64,000 nt of DNA from Candidatus Eisenbergiella merdavium (GTDB taxonomy: Bacteria > Bacillota > Clostridia > Lachnospirales > Lachnospiraceae): positions 1 through 64,000 of the forward strand of contig DWWS01000044.1 in the NCBI GenBank assembly GCA_019119595.1, given 5' to 3'. Both the position numbers and the translations under genes were made by a program. Below, piece after piece: positions 52,172-62,015 of the stretch. Within the stretch, counting starts at the first letter, position 1, and every line of letters starts with the position of its first letter. Under the pieces are notes generated by a model. That model was not told the origin of the DNA and did no database searches. It worked only from the letters and a program-made list of their open reading frames with translations.

Positions 52172-54388
52172 ATGAAAAAGAAGAGCCTTATCTGTTCTAT
52201 TATTTTCCTTTTTCTGATGTGTCTGACCGCAGCCTGTCAGACGGAAAAGAAGCAGGAAGAAGTATCGGCATCGGCTTCTGCCGTGACGGAGACTGCGGCA
52301 GAGGAAGCTTCCGAACCCGAACCTGAAACCGTTGACGTTACTGCGGACTCAGAAGAGGATGCCGAGGCGCAGAGCGATTCCGGCGACAGGCACACATTTC
52401 CCATCGAAAGGCTGAGCCGTTCGGAGGAGACTCCGATGGGAGACGGAGACAAATGGACGATCTTTATGTATGTCTGCGGTACAGATCTGGAATCCGAAGC
52501 TTCTCTGGCCTCCATGAATCTGCAGCAGATCATGCAGACCGTGCCCTCGGAGGGGATCAACGTCGTCGTTCAGACAGGAGGAACCAGACAATGGGGGCAG
52601 CCCCTGGATGCGGAGATGGCGGAATTTTTCGGCATGCCTGTCGAGATGGAAACCGCAAACATCGATCCTGATGTGCTTCAGCGCTATGTTCTGACGGATA
52701 CCATGACGCTGGTGGACGAACAGCCTTTGGCCAGTATGGGAAGCGGGGATACCCTGTATGACTTCCTCAGCTGGGGGGTGGAGAATTATCCTGCCGAGAA
52801 AATGGGCGTCATTTTCTGGGATCACGGCGGATCCAGTCTGATGGGTGTCTGCGTGGATGAGCTGTTTGAGGAAGATGTATTAATGCCGTTTGAAATGGAG
52901 GAGGCATTGGAAAGGCTGTATCCTGAGATGACGGACCGTTTTGAATTCATCGGCTTTGACGCCTGCCTGATGGCCAATATCGAAATGGCGAATATACTGG
53001 TGCCTCATGCCCGTTATATGTATGGCTCCGAGGAAATAGAGCCGGGCTTCGGATGGGATTATACAGAGCTGATCGGTGAACTGAACCGGAATCCGGAGGT
53101 AGATGGAAGCACTTTGGGTAAGGTGCTCTGCGATGCCTATTTCAGCTTCAACCGGGAGCTGGAGCTGCATAACGATTGCACCCTTTCAGTCACGGATCTG
53201 GAGAAGGTGGATGAGGTTCTGTACGCTCTGGACGATCTGGCTCTCGATCTGAGTGAGGGTCTGGAGAACCCGGGCTGGCTCGCCAAAGTATCCCGCAATG
53301 TGACCAGGGCGGAGAATTATAGCTATGACTTCTGCATTGATCTTGGAGATATGGCGGATAATCTGTCCGACCTCATGCCGGAAAAAACGCAGAGGCTGAA
53401 GGAAGCGCTGGATGAAGCGGTGATCTACAATGTGAACGGGTCTGCCCGCGCGTTTGCAAGCGGTCTCTCCGTCTATTATCCTACCGTTGTAAATTCTGAG
53501 ATCATCGTGCGTTATGGGCTCTGTGCGCCCACTCCGGCCTATTACGACTATATCAGCGGCCTGCAGTATCAGCAGCTCCGGGTACAGGTGTCCGGCAAAC
53601 AGCTTGTGACCATTCTGGATGAACCCGCATTTGACGAAGACGGCCGCTACGGGCTTACCATCGATCCATCCTCCTTGGAATATGTCCGGGAGCTGGGCTT
53701 TATGCTGTATCTTGCGCCGGAAGGAGAAGATACCTGTTTCCTTCTGGGCTATGATTCGGATATGTACGGAGATTTGGAGACGGGACGGATCACGGATAAC
53801 TTCGAGGGAGACTGGTTCCTGCTGGATGGAGAGCCTCTGATGGTCACTCTGGAGGACTATAACAGCGAATACAGCATTTACACCGCTCCGATCGTATTAA
53901 ACGGCGAATATACCCAGCTCAAAATGCAGTGGATCTGGGATGATACAAAGGAAGAGGGCGGATATGTGGAAATCCTGGGAACCTTTGACGGAAGCGATCC
54001 CTATACGCAAATGGCGTCCCGCGCCATGCGTCCGCTGCAGGCCGGAGATAAGGTTTCTCCTCTGTATATCCTGCTTCCTCTGGAAGCGGTAACCAAGGAA
54101 GAGTTAGCCGATCCCGAGGAATATCTGGATGAAAACGGAGACCCCATCTATGTTTCGGGCAGCAGCATCCTGATCAGAGAGGACAGTGAGATAAACTTCT
54201 CCAGGCTCGATCCCGGAACCTATCTGTATCAGTTCAATGTGACGGATATATACGGAGAGGATCAGACATATGCTCCGGCTTCCTTTGAGCTGGACGACGA
54301 TGGGCAGGTGCTCAGGCCCCGGCAGGAGGAGCTTCCGGAAGAGACCGAAGACGTGGAGGATACCGCTGCGGCCGACGAGGCGGCATAG
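52172..54388 (+). CDS. Clostripain-family (C11) cysteine peptidase lipoprotein
   Basis: This 738-residue protein has a lipoprotein signal with lipobox TAAC (C22) and an acidic linker to about residue 85. The C11 catalytic domain then runs from WTIFMYVCGTDLES, with the catalytic His in FWDHGG (H218) and Cys in GFDACLMAN (C265). About 350 residues of beta-rich sequence follow. Family members cleave after Arg or Lys. The start at 52172 follows AAGGGAGAG; an upstream in-frame ATG at 52130 would disrupt the signal peptide. It is probably surface-anchored beside the M16 lipoprotein, suggesting stepwise external protein breakdown. Confidence 0.9.
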   Translation: MKKKSLICSIIFLFLMCLTAACQTEKKQEEVSASASAVTETAAEEASEPEPETVDVTADSEEDAEAQSDSGDRHTFPIERLSRSEETPMGDGDKWTIFMYVCGTDLESEASLASMNLQQIMQTVPSEGINVVVQTGGTRQWGQPLDAEMAEFFGMPVEMETANIDPDVLQRYVLTDTMTLVDEQPLASMGSGDTLYDFLSWGVENYPAEKMGVIFWDHGGSSLMGVCVDELFEEDVLMPFEMEEALERLYPEMTDRFEFIGFDACLMANIEMANILVPHARYMYGSEEIEPGFGWDYTELIGELNRNPEVDGSTLGKVLCDAYFSFNRELELHNDCTLSVTDLEKVDEVLYALDDLALDLSEGLENPGWLAKVSRNVTRAENYSYDFCIDLGDMADNLSDLMPEKTQRLKEALDEAVIYNVNGSARAFASGLSVYYPTVVNSEIIVRYGLCAPTPAYYDYISGLQYQQLRVQVSGKQLVTILDEPAFDEDGRYGLTIDPSSLEYVRELGFMLYLAPEGEDTCFLLGYDSDMYGDLETGRITDNFEGDWFLLDGEPLMVTLEDYNSEYSIYTAPIVLNGEYTQLKMQWIWDDTKEEGGYVEILGTFDGSDPYTQMASRAMRPLQAGDKVSPLYILLPLEAVTKEELADPEEYLDENGDPIYVSGSSILIREDSEINFSRLDPGTYLYQFNVTDIYGEDQTYAPASFELDDDGQVLRPRQEELPEETEDVEDTAAADEAA

Positions 54389-54412
54389 TCGGAATCAGAA
54401 AGAAAGGAAAAC

Positions 54413-54441
54413 GATACCCCGGTGTCAGGCGCCGGGGTATC
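54413..54441 (+). terminator. Stem-loop after the clostripain gene
   Basis: GATACCCCGG and CCGGGGTATC form a perfect 10-base stem with a 9-base loop 24 bases after the stop. No T run follows, so its strength as a terminator is uncertain. Confidence 0.5.
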
Positions 54442-54500
54442 TGCGTCTGTGCAGCCGGCCGGACAGAAGCCTCCATATTCTTTTCTGTTAATTATTTGGA

Positions 54501-54529
54501 TTGTTCGCAGACCCTCTTTATGCTATGCT
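54501..54529 (+). promoter_or_regulatory. Candidate promoter of the alpha-galactosidase
   Basis: TTGTTC (54501-54506), a 17-base spacer and TATGCT (54524-54529), with TGC before the -10 forming an extended element. A leader of about 130 bases follows. Confidence 0.35.
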
Positions 54530-54663
54530 AAAAAAAGAAAGTATCCGGAGCCGCATCCGGTAAGAAAAGCATAATGCGGCCCTGCCTGTGGCCGGCAGCT
54601 CCGTCAAAAACGAAAACAGAAGTTTGAACGGACAGACTTCCTGCGGCGGGAAGAAGGAGGATT

Positions 54664-56913
54664 ATGGGAATTTACTTTGAGGAAAAGAGCAGGGTCTTTA
54701 CCCTGCAGACAAAACACAGCACCTACCAGATGAAGGCGGATGAACAGGGAACGCTGCTTCACACCTGGTACGGGGAAAAGACGGACAACACCGATCTGTC
54801 CTGCCTGATTGCCAGATGGGACAGGGGATTTTCGGGAAATCCCTTTTCCGTGGGGGGCACGGACCGTAACTATTCACTGGATACCCTTCCTCAGGAATAT
54901 TCCTGCTTTGGAACGGGGGATTACCGGATCAGCGCGCTGAAGGTGGAGAACGCGGACGGAAGCAGGGCGGTTTCCCTGCGCTATGCGGGACATACCATAG
55001 AAAAGGGAAAATATGCGCTCTGCGGCCTTCCCGCCGCCTATGGAACGCCGGAGGAGGCGGAAACGCTGGCGGTGGAGCTTGCGGATGCGGACAGCGGCAT
55101 TTCCGTCCGGCTTCTTTACGGCGTTTTTGAAGAGCTGGATGTGATCACCAGAGCGGTTCAGATCACCAACGGCGGGAAGGAAGGAGTGACGCTGCTGAAG
55201 GCCGCAAGCCTCTGTCTGGACTGGCAGACGGGCGACTACGACTGGCTTACCTTCCACGGCAGGCATGCCATGGAGCGGAACCTGCAGCGTACCGGGATCG
55301 CCCACGGCGTTCAGTCCGTGGGAAGCGTGCGGGGCGCGTCCAGTCATCATTACAATCCCTTCGTCATGGTCTGCGCGAAAAACGCGGATGAGGAGCATGG
55401 GGACTGCTACGGCTTTTCCTTTGTTTACAGCGGGGAATTCCTGATGGAAACGGAGAAGGATCAGATCGATCAGACCAGGCTGGTCTGCGGCATCCATCCG
55501 GACAACTTTGCCTGGAGGCTGGAGCCGGGAGAGTCCTTTATCGCGCCGGAGGTGCTGATGACGTACAGCCCGCAGGGACAGGGCGGCGTCAGCCGGATCT
55601 TCCACAGGCTGATCCGGGAGCATGTCTGCCGCGGCCAGTGGAAGCACAGCCGCAGGCCTGTTCTGGTCAACAACTGGGAGGGCACCTATTTTGACTTCAC
55701 AGGGGACAAGCTGGTGGATATCGCGAGGGATGCGGCGGAGCTTGGCATCGAGCTTTTCGTCATGGACGACGGCTGGTTCGGAAAGCGGGATGACGACAAT
55801 TCCGGCCTGGGAGACTGGTATCCCAATGAAAAAAAGCTGGGCTGCACGCTGAAGGAGCTGGGAGAGCGCATCACGGCCCTTGGACTTCGTTTCGGCATCT
55901 GGTTTGAGCCGGAATGCATCTCCATTGACAGCGACCTGTACCGTGCCCATCCGGAATGGGCGGTGGCCGTGCCCGGACGCAGCCCGGTTCTCAGCCGCAA
56001 CCAGCTTATTCTGGATTTTTCCAGAAAAGACGTGCAGGATCATCTGATCGAACGCATCTCCGACGTGCTGAAAAGCGCGCCAATTACCTATGTGAAATGG
56101 GATTTTAACCGGAGCGTCTGTGACAAATACAGCAATGCCCTGCCCGCCGGAAGGCAGGGCGAGATGGCGCACCGTTTCGTCCTGGGACTTTACCGGGTGC
56201 TGGAGACGCTGACGCAGGCCTTTCCGGAGGTGCTGTTCGAGGGCTGCAGCGGCGGAGGCGGACGCTTCGACGTAGGTATGCTCTATTACACGCCTCAGAT
56301 TTGGTGCAGCGATGATACGGACGCCATCGAGCGCCTGCAGATTCAGTACGGCACCTCCTTCGGCTATCCGGTCAGCACCATGGGCGCTCATGTATCGGCG
56401 GTTCCCAATCATCAGACCGGGCGCGTGACGCCTCTTTCCGCCAGAGGCTGTGTGGCAATGGCGGGAACCTTCGGCTACGAGCTGGATCTCAACCGGCTGA
56501 CGGAGGAGGAAAAGGAGGAGATCCGCGGCCAGATCCGCACGTTTAAGGAGCTTTACGACTGCATCCAGTACGGTGAATATTACCGCCTGACCAGTCCGCT
56601 TTCCGGAAGCTGCACAGTATGGGAAACGGCGGCGCCCGACGGCTCCGAGGCTCTGGTGAGCGCGGTGTACCACCATGTACAGGCCAATCCGGTTCCCGTG
56701 TATGTGAAGCTTCGCGGCCTGGACGAGACGGCCTCCTATCGGATCCGCCTTGCGGGCGCGCCGGAGGGGCAGGGACAGGATGAGCGGCAAACGGAACATA
56801 AGGCGGAGGAGATCCGCAGCGGAGCGGCCCTGATGCACGCAGGTCTTCTCATCCCGCCCGCAAAAGGGGATTACTGTGCCTGGCAGCTCCACCTGGTAAG
56901 AATAAATCAATAA
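54664..56913 (+). CDS. GH36 alpha-galactosidase
   Basis: This 749-residue cytoplasmic enzyme releases alpha-galactose from raffinose-type sugars. After an N-terminal beta-sandwich (about 1-330) the barrel carries VMDDGWFGKRDDD, WFEPECIS, the nucleophile segment YVKWDFNRS (D480) and the acid/base segment WCSDDTDAIERL (D550). EGCSGGGGRFD lies between them. The spacing of the two Asp residues (70) matches characterised bacterial GH36 enzymes. No signal peptide is present. It is a single gene between a hairpin and a bidirectional terminator, with its own promoter. Confidence 0.95.
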   Translation: MGIYFEEKSRVFTLQTKHSTYQMKADEQGTLLHTWYGEKTDNTDLSCLIARWDRGFSGNPFSVGGTDRNYSLDTLPQEYSCFGTGDYRISALKVENADGSRAVSLRYAGHTIEKGKYALCGLPAAYGTPEEAETLAVELADADSGISVRLLYGVFEELDVITRAVQITNGGKEGVTLLKAASLCLDWQTGDYDWLTFHGRHAMERNLQRTGIAHGVQSVGSVRGASSHHYNPFVMVCAKNADEEHGDCYGFSFVYSGEFLMETEKDQIDQTRLVCGIHPDNFAWRLEPGESFIAPEVLMTYSPQGQGGVSRIFHRLIREHVCRGQWKHSRRPVLVNNWEGTYFDFTGDKLVDIARDAAELGIELFVMDDGWFGKRDDDNSGLGDWYPNEKKLGCTLKELGERITALGLRFGIWFEPECISIDSDLYRAHPEWAVAVPGRSPVLSRNQLILDFSRKDVQDHLIERISDVLKSAPITYVKWDFNRSVCDKYSNALPAGRQGEMAHRFVLGLYRVLETLTQAFPEVLFEGCSGGGGRFDVGMLYYTPQIWCSDDTDAIERLQIQYGTSFGYPVSTMGAHVSAVPNHQTGRVTPLSARGCVAMAGTFGYELDLNRLTEEEKEEIRGQIRTFKELYDCIQYGEYYRLTSPLSGSCTVWETAAPDGSEALVSAVYHHVQANPVPVYVKLRGLDETASYRIRLAGAPEGQGQDERQTEHKAEEIRSGAALMHAGLLIPPAKGDYCAWQLHLVRINQ

Positions 56914-56946
56914 TGATAATTATTATTAAATAGGAGAAAATGAGAG

Positions 56947-57001
56947 AAAACCCGGGAAAAAGCTGGTAAAAAGAAGAAATTCAGTTTTTTCCCGGGTTTT
57001 T
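56947..57001. terminator. Bidirectional terminator after the alpha-galactosidase
   Basis: A 15-base arm AAAACCCGGGAAAAA (56947-56961) pairs exactly with 56986-57000, leaving T-rich ends in both directions. Confidence 0.9.
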
Positions 57002-57006
57002 CCGTC

Positions 57007-57034
57007 TTGATAATCCCCAGTAATATGGTAGGAT
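57007..57034 (+). promoter_or_regulatory. Candidate promoter of the lactate dehydrogenase
   Basis: TTGATA (57007-57012), a 16-base spacer and TAGGAT (57029-57034) preceded by TGG as an extended -10. It lies about 85 bases before the start. Confidence 0.4.
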
Positions 57035-57049
57035 ATAGAAAACGGCGAA

Positions 57050-57101
57050 GGAATAAGACGACGGAATAAAGCAAAGGAATAAAGCAAAGGAATAAAGCAA
57101 A
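57050..57101 (+). repeat. 13-bp tandem repeat in the ldh leader
   Basis: GGAATAAAGCAAA is present three times without gaps (57063-57101), preceded by a degenerate copy GGAATAAGACGAC (57050-57062). The array runs straight into the ribosome site GGAAGGAG (57102-57109), whose GGAA looks like the start of a further unit. Confidence 0.95.
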
Positions 57102-57117
57102 GGAAGGAGATAGAGAC

Positions 57118-58092
57118 ATGAATGAAAAGAAGATGAACAGCAGGATCATGAATAACAGAAAGGCGGCCATCATCGGCTGCGGCTTCGTGGGCTCTGCGTC
57201 GGCCTTCAGCCTGATGCAGAGCGGTTTGTTTTCCGAGCTGGTGCTTCTTGACGCCAACCGGGAAAAGGCGGAGGGGGAGGCGCTGGATATCGCCCACGGC
57301 ATTCCCTTTGCCCGGCAGATGAAGATTTACGCGGGAGACTATGACGACATCATGGACGCCGCGGTGATCATCGTGACCGCAGGTGCGAACCAGAAGCCGG
57401 ATGAAACCAGACTGGATCTGGTTCATAAAAATGTGCAGATCTTCAAAAGCATCATTCCGGAGATCGCAAAACGGGATTATCAGGGAATCCTCCTGATCGT
57501 GGCGAATCCGGTGGATATTCTGACCTATACGGCGCTGAAGCTGAGCGGCATGCCGCAGAACCGGGTGATCGGCTCAGGTACCGTTCTGGATACCGCAAGA
57601 CTGAAATACCGCCTTGGCGAGCATCTTTCCGTGGACAGCCGCAGCGTGCACGCCTTCATCGTGGGAGAGCACGGGGACAGCGAGATCGCCGTATTCAGCA
57701 GCGCGAACGTGTCAGGGATCCCTCTGAACCGCTTCTGCGAGATGAGAGGCCACTTCGAGCATGAGGCCGCCACCCGCAGGATCGCGGAGGAGGTGAAAAA
57801 CAGCGCATACGAGATCATTGCGAAAAAGCACGCCACCTATTACGGAATCGCCATGTCCGTGAAACGGATCTGCGAGGCCATCGTGCGGGATGAAAAGTCC
57901 ATCCTTCCCATTTCCTCCATGATGCACGGGGAACACGGCATCAGCGACGTGGTGCTTTCCATGCCCGCCATCGTGGGAAAGGACGGCATCGAGACCCAGG
58001 TGCCCATCTCCCTCAGCGAAGAGGAGGAAGCAAAGCTGAGAGCCTCGGCGGATACTCTGAAAAAGGTGATCGAGGGACTGGATCTTGCCTGA
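57118..58092 (+). CDS. ldh: L-lactate dehydrogenase
   Basis: This 324-residue NAD-dependent enzyme interconverts pyruvate and L-lactate. It has the dinucleotide-binding motif AAIIGCGFVGSASAF, the loop VTAGANQKPDETRLD with Gln 92 at the specificity position (Gln for lactate, Arg would mean malate), the NPVDILTY segment and the catalytic His in GEHGDSEIA (H185). It has about 11 extra N-terminal residues; in-frame ATG codons at 57133 and 57148 are alternatives, but GGAAGGAG best fits 57118. It is a single gene between two terminators. Confidence 0.95.
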   Translation: MNEKKMNSRIMNNRKAAIIGCGFVGSASAFSLMQSGLFSELVLLDANREKAEGEALDIAHGIPFARQMKIYAGDYDDIMDAAVIIVTAGANQKPDETRLDLVHKNVQIFKSIIPEIAKRDYQGILLIVANPVDILTYTALKLSGMPQNRVIGSGTVLDTARLKYRLGEHLSVDSRSVHAFIVGEHGDSEIAVFSSANVSGIPLNRFCEMRGHFEHEAATRRIAEEVKNSAYEIIAKKHATYYGIAMSVKRICEAIVRDEKSILPISSMMHGEHGISDVVLSMPAIVGKDGIETQVPISLSEEEEAKLRASADTLKKVIEGLDLA

Positions 58093-58147
58093 AAAAACAG
58101 ATGCAGGAAGGCGCCGCCTTGAAAAGCCTTGCCCGAAAAGAAGAAAA

Positions 58148-58195
58148 GAAGCCTCTGCCCGCAGACATTCCCGTCTATCAGGCAGAGGCTTTTTA
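58148..58195. terminator. Terminator between ldh and glgD
   Basis: AAGCCTCTGCC (58149-58159) pairs with GGCAGAGGCTT (58181-58191) and is followed by T5. A small nested stem AGAC/GTCT lies in the loop. The reverse strand also ends in a T-rich run, so it can serve both convergent transcripts. Confidence 0.88.
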
Positions 58196-58269
58196 CGGAT
58201 GAAAAATCTTTTCGGCCGCCGCGCTCTGCGCATCTTCAGCGGTTTCTGTTTTCCATACCGGATACTGCT

Positions 58270-59415
58270 TTATACGATCTGATATTTCGCCACATATACC
58301 GGAAGGCTGTCGGTTCCGCGCAGCTCTTTACCGGCTGTGATGGTCACGTCTTTATCGGTGACGATGTATTCCAGGTTCGCGCCGTCCTCTACGACGGTAT
58401 CCTGCATCAGCACGCAGTTTTTCACCTTCGCGCCCTTGCCGATCTTTACGCCGCGGAAAAGCACGCTGTTTTCCACCTCGCCCTCGATGACACAGCCGTC
58501 TGCGGCCATGATGTTCTGAGCGGAGGAGCCGTTGATGTAGCGGGTCGGATTGTCGTCACGGATCTTGGTGTAGATCGGGTTGGCGGAGAACAGGGCGTTC
58601 AGGTTTTCCTCATCCAGAAGCCGCATGTTCTCGTCAAAATAGCTCTTCATATCACAGATGCGGGCGATATAGCCGTCGAAGCGGAAGCCTCTTACGTTCA
58701 GCGTATCCAGGGAGCGGGCAAGGATGTCGCGCTCAAAATAAATATCGCCGCGCATGAAGGCTTTCTCGATGCAGTCGATGAGAAGCTCGCGGTCCATGAT
58801 ATAGATATTCAGGCAGAAATTCTGGATCCCCGTTTCCTGAGGATTGATCAGAAGCTGCTTCACCCTGCCGTCCTCTTCCAGACTCAGTGTGTAATACATT
58901 TCCTGACGCAGGGCCGAGGTCTGAAGTGCAACCTCAGGGATCGGCTCCTGGGCATAGGCTATGGTGATGTCCGCTCCGCTTTCCACATGGGCGTCGATCA
59001 GCGCGTTGAAATCAAAGTTTACGGCGATGTTCGCGTCCGCCATCACCACATATTTTTCCTTCTGATCCCGCAGGAAATCCACGATGCTTGCCAGCGCTTC
59101 CACACGGCCGTTGTAAATCTTCACGGTCTTGTCAGAATAGGGCGGGAAAATATGAAGGCCGCCGCTCTTGCGGGTCAGATCCCATTCACGGCCTGAGCCG
59201 AGATGGTCCATCAGGGAGTGGTAGTTCTTGCGGACGACGATGGAAACGTTTCCGATGCCGCAGTTTACCATGCTGGACAGAACGAAGTCCACCATGCGGT
59301 AACGGCCGGCAAACGGGATCGAGGCCATCAGGCGCTCGGCTACCAGCTCAGGTACCAGAGAATCATAGCTGTTGGGGAAAATGATGCCCAGTGCATCTGC
59401 GTTGGAATTTACCAT
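58270..59415 (-). CDS. glgD: Glucose-1-phosphate adenylyltransferase subunit GlgD
   Basis: This 381-residue protein is a nucleotidyltransferase-like domain (residues 1-240) plus a left-handed beta-helix (about 270-370: [21 protein letters not shown]). The N-terminus reads [21 protein letters not shown] in place of the canonical GGxGxRL loop, as is typical for the regulatory GlgD subunit of Firmicutes. With GlgC it makes ADP-glucose for glycogen. The start overlaps the glgC stop by 7 bases. Confidence 0.95.
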   Translation of the reverse strand: MVNSNADALGIIFPNSYDSLVPELVAERLMASIPFAGRYRMVDFVLSSMVNCGIGNVSIVVRKNYHSLMDHLGSGREWDLTRKSGGLHIFPPYSDKTVKIYNGRVEALASIVDFLRDQKEKYVVMADANIAVNFDFNALIDAHVESGADITIAYAQEPIPEVALQTSALRQEMYYTLSLEEDGRVKQLLINPQETGIQNFCLNIYIMDRELLIDCIEKAFMRGDIYFERDILARSLDTLNVRGFRFDGYIARICDMKSYFDENMRLLDEENLNALFSANPIYTKIRDDNPTRYINGSSAQNIMAADGCVIEGEVENSVLFRGVKIGKGAKVKNCVLMQDTVVEDGANLEYIVTDKDVTITAGKELRGTDSLPVYVAKYQIV

Positions 59416-60617
59416 TGTTCTTCACCGCCTTTTACATTATTATTCACCATGGCATTCGGGCCGATCTTGGCGTTGTCTCCGATATAAACGCCGGACCCCA
59501 CCGTGGCTACGCCGTTTTCGCTTTCCGTGGGCATGGCGCCGACCACCGCGTTTTCTCCGATCACCACGTTTTCGGCAATGATGCAGTGCTCCACCACCGC
59601 GCCGGCCTTGATGACCGTGCCGCCCATAACGACGGCGTCCTCCACCTTCGCGCCGGCTTCCACACGGACGCCCGCGAACAGGATGGAATGCTTCACGCTG
59701 CCCTCTATCTGGCAGCCGTCTGTGATCATGGAATTCTCCACAACTCCGCCGCGGCTGATCCTGTGGCCCGTCATGCCGCTGTTTCTGCTGTAGATCTTCC
59801 AGTCGTTGTCAAACAGATTGATGCCGCTGTGCTCCGGATCCAGGACCTCCATATTGGCTTCCCAGAGTGAAGAGATGGTTCCCACATCCTTCCAGTAGCC
59901 GTTAAAGCGGTAGGCGTACATGCTGCGTCCGTCGCGCAGAAGATTGGGAATGATATTGTTGCCGAAGTCGTTTTCCGATTCGGGATCCGCCTCGTCCTCG
60001 ATCAGATATTTCTTCAGGATATCCCAGTTAAAAATATAGATTCCCATGGAGGCAAGGTTGGACTTGGGCTCCTTCGGCTTTTCCTGGAATTCGGTGATGC
60101 GGTCGTTCTCGTCCGCCACCATAAGTCCGAAACGGGAAGCATCCTCCCACGGAACCTCCATGACGGCTACGCTGAATTCCGCGTTTTTCTCTTTGTGGAA
60201 ACGAAGAAAATCGCTGTAATCCTGCTTGCAGATCTGATCGCCCGAAAGGATGATCACATATTGCGGATTGTAGCGCTCAATGAATGGAATGTTCTGATAG
60301 ATCGCGTTCGCTGTGCCCTTGTACCAGTCGGAGCCGGTCGCCTGCTGGTAGGGAGGAAGGACATGGACGCCGCCGTGCAGACGGTCCAGATCCCAGGGCT
60401 GTCCGTTTCCTATGTACTCGTTGAGCACCATTGGCTGATACTGGGTCAGAATACCCACCGTATCAATGCCTGAATTGACGCAGTTGGACAGCGGAAAATC
60501 GATGATACGGTACTTTCCGCCGAAGGGAACTGCGGGTTTTGCCAGCTTCTGAGTCAGGGCGTACAGACGCGAGCCCTGGCCGCCGGCAAGAAGCATTGCT
60601 ATCATTTCTTTGGCCAT
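59409..60617 (-). CDS. glgC: Glucose-1-phosphate adenylyltransferase catalytic subunit GlgC
   Basis: This 402-residue protein has the catalytic loop [26 protein letters not shown], then [15 protein letters not shown], the active-site segment [15 protein letters not shown] and a C-terminal beta-helix ([24 protein letters not shown]). It makes ADP-glucose from ATP and glucose-1-phosphate. The frame stays open far upstream on this strand, but the start at 60617 is right: homology begins there and a GGGGGAT ribosome site precedes it. It forms an operon with glgD. Confidence 0.96.
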   Translation of the reverse strand: MAKEMIAMLLAGGQGSRLYALTQKLAKPAVPFGGKYRIIDFPLSNCVNSGIDTVGILTQYQPMVLNEYIGNGQPWDLDRLHGGVHVLPPYQQATGSDWYKGTANAIYQNIPFIERYNPQYVIILSGDQICKQDYSDFLRFHKEKNAEFSVAVMEVPWEDASRFGLMVADENDRITEFQEKPKEPKSNLASMGIYIFNWDILKKYLIEDEADPESENDFGNNIIPNLLRDGRSMYAYRFNGYWKDVGTISSLWEANMEVLDPEHSGINLFDNDWKIYSRNSGMTGHRISRGGVVENSMITDGCQIEGSVKHSILFAGVRVEAGAKVEDAVVMGGTVIKAGAVVEHCIIAENVVIGENAVVGAMPTESENGVATVGSGVYIGDNAKIGPNAMVNNNVKGGEEQW

Positions 60618-60657
60618 AATGATATCCCCCTGGTTCGTAATAGATGGTGATGTGTAA

Positions 60658-60687
60658 AGTGTACCACAAAAACGATAAAAAGGACAG
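60658..60687 (-). promoter_or_regulatory. Weak promoter candidate for glgC-glgD
   Basis: Reading leftward, CTGTCC (60682-60687), an 18-base spacer and TACACT (60658-60663) with TGG before it as an extended -10. The -35 is poor. Confidence 0.3.
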
Positions 60688-60800
60688 CCTTTTGTGCAAA
60701 AGAGAGAAAGATTTTTCGGGGATTTTACATTGTCGTGACAGATATCAACAGGAGGCATGAAAAAACGGAGAAGTATGACCGCATAACCTCCATAAGAAGC

Positions 60801-60829
60801 TGGACGGAGCGGAAATTTTGCCTTATAAT
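60801..60829 (+). promoter_or_regulatory. Promoter of the SGNH esterase gene
   Basis: TGGACG (60801-60806), a 17-base spacer and a perfect TATAAT (60824-60829), about 38 bases before the start at 60867. Confidence 0.6.
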
Positions 60830-60866
60830 CGGGGTACAGAATACGGGAAGGAAGGGAAACGGGAGT

Positions 60867-61970
60867 ATGAAGCATTATCTGCCTGCAGAGCCTGAAATAC
60901 ATATTCTTGGACGGACAGTCAGGAGAAATCCGCTGCCGCTGTTCTGGACCGCCTCCGGTCTGGAGCTTATGACGGACGCGGGAGAGCTGTGGTTCGAGCT
61001 GGAATCCGATTATGACTCGATGGAGGAGTGGGTGCGCGTGGAGGTGGACGGCTTCTGCCTCCAGCGCCTGATCGTGCCGAAGGGAAAAAGCCGTCTCTGT
61101 GCCTTCCGGGGCTTCCCGGCGGATACGGTACGCAGGGTGCGCCTGCTGAAGGAGGTGCAGCCCATGCGGGAGGATGAGAGGCGCTGCCTCCTGGTGCATG
61201 GCCTGGAATGCGACGGAAGGCTGTATCCTGTCCCGCCGAAGTGCTGCCGGATCGAATTCGTGGGAGACAGCCTGAGCGCAGGCGTCGGTCTTTCCGGCTC
61301 GACATCCCTTGTGGGGGCAGGGCCTGCGGTCTACGGGCTGGACGGAAACTATGCTCTTCTTACCGCGGAGCATTTTCAGGCGGATTTCCGCATTCTGGCC
61401 CAGTGCGGCTGGGGCGCTCACTGTTCCTGTGACAACGATCTTGTCAGGATCATGCCCAGATACTATGAGCAGGTCTGCGGCGTTCTGACCGGTGAGCACA
61501 ACCGGGCGCTGGGAGCCTTTGAGCAGAATGACTTTTCCGCCTGGCAGCCGGAGCTTGTGGTGATCAACCTTGGGAGCAACGACGGCTTCGCCGTTGACCG
61601 CCCGGCCTGGGTGGATCCGGAAGACGGCACCTCTTACCGGATGGTCTCCCGCCCCTGCGGCGGCCTGTCGGATTCCTCCGCCCGCCGCTTTGAGGCTTCG
61701 GTGAAGGACTTCCTGAAAAAGCTGCGGCGGCTGAATCCGGACGCATACCTGCTCTGGGTTTACGGAATGTGCGAGCACCGCATGGCGCCCTTCCTGGAAT
61801 CGGCAGTGCGGGAATACCGCGAAGAAAGCGGGGACGAACGGGCGGACTTTCTGCTCCTTCCCGCAACAAACCTGCTCTGGGTCGGCTCGGACAACCATCC
61901 GGGAAAAAAGGAGCATGCGCTGGCGGCGCAGGTACTGATCGAGAGGGCAGAGGGGATCCTGAGGCAATAA
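60867..61970 (+). CDS. SGNH/GDSL-type esterase, CE2-like
   Basis: This 367-residue protein has a beta-rich N-terminal region (1-125) and an SGNH hydrolase domain. The nucleophile is S135 in [11 protein letters not shown], the oxyanion Asn lies in [11 protein letters not shown], and the C-terminal Asp-His pair is in [10 protein letters not shown]. The two-domain plan resembles CE2 acetyl-xylan or mannan esterases, which remove acetyl groups from oligosaccharides. There is no signal peptide. The start at 60867 has GGAAGGGA upstream; the open frame extends back to 60735 but runs across the promoter. It stands next to glgC but is divergent from it. Confidence 0.85.
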   Translation: MKHYLPAEPEIHILGRTVRRNPLPLFWTASGLELMTDAGELWFELESDYDSMEEWVRVEVDGFCLQRLIVPKGKSRLCAFRGFPADTVRRVRLLKEVQPMREDERRCLLVHGLECDGRLYPVPPKCCRIEFVGDSLSAGVGLSGSTSLVGAGPAVYGLDGNYALLTAEHFQADFRILAQCGWGAHCSCDNDLVRIMPRYYEQVCGVLTGEHNRALGAFEQNDFSAWQPELVVINLGSNDGFAVDRPAWVDPEDGTSYRMVSRPCGGLSDSSARRFEASVKDFLKKLRRLNPDAYLLWVYGMCEHRMAPFLESAVREYREESGDERADFLLLPATNLLWVGSDNHPGKKEHALAAQVLIERAEGILRQ

Positions 61971-62015
61971 AACAGGGTATAGTAAAAATGATCGGGAACG
62001 ATGAGGAAGACGGGA

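Noticed and set aside
54874-56910. A 678-codon minus-strand frame opposite the alpha-galactosidase
   Set aside because: It lies entirely within a clearly identified GH36 gene and has no independent coding signs.
60741-60790. A 9-codon ORF after AGGAGG upstream of the SGNH gene
   Set aside because: The ATG is only one base from the AGGAGG, too close for initiation, and it lies upstream of the likely promoter.
60618-61967. A 450-residue upstream extension of the glgC frame on the minus strand
   Set aside because: GlgC homology begins exactly at 60617 after a ribosome site. The extension lies opposite the SGNH esterase gene and shows low-complexity Pro/Arg/His-rich sequence typical of antisense frames.
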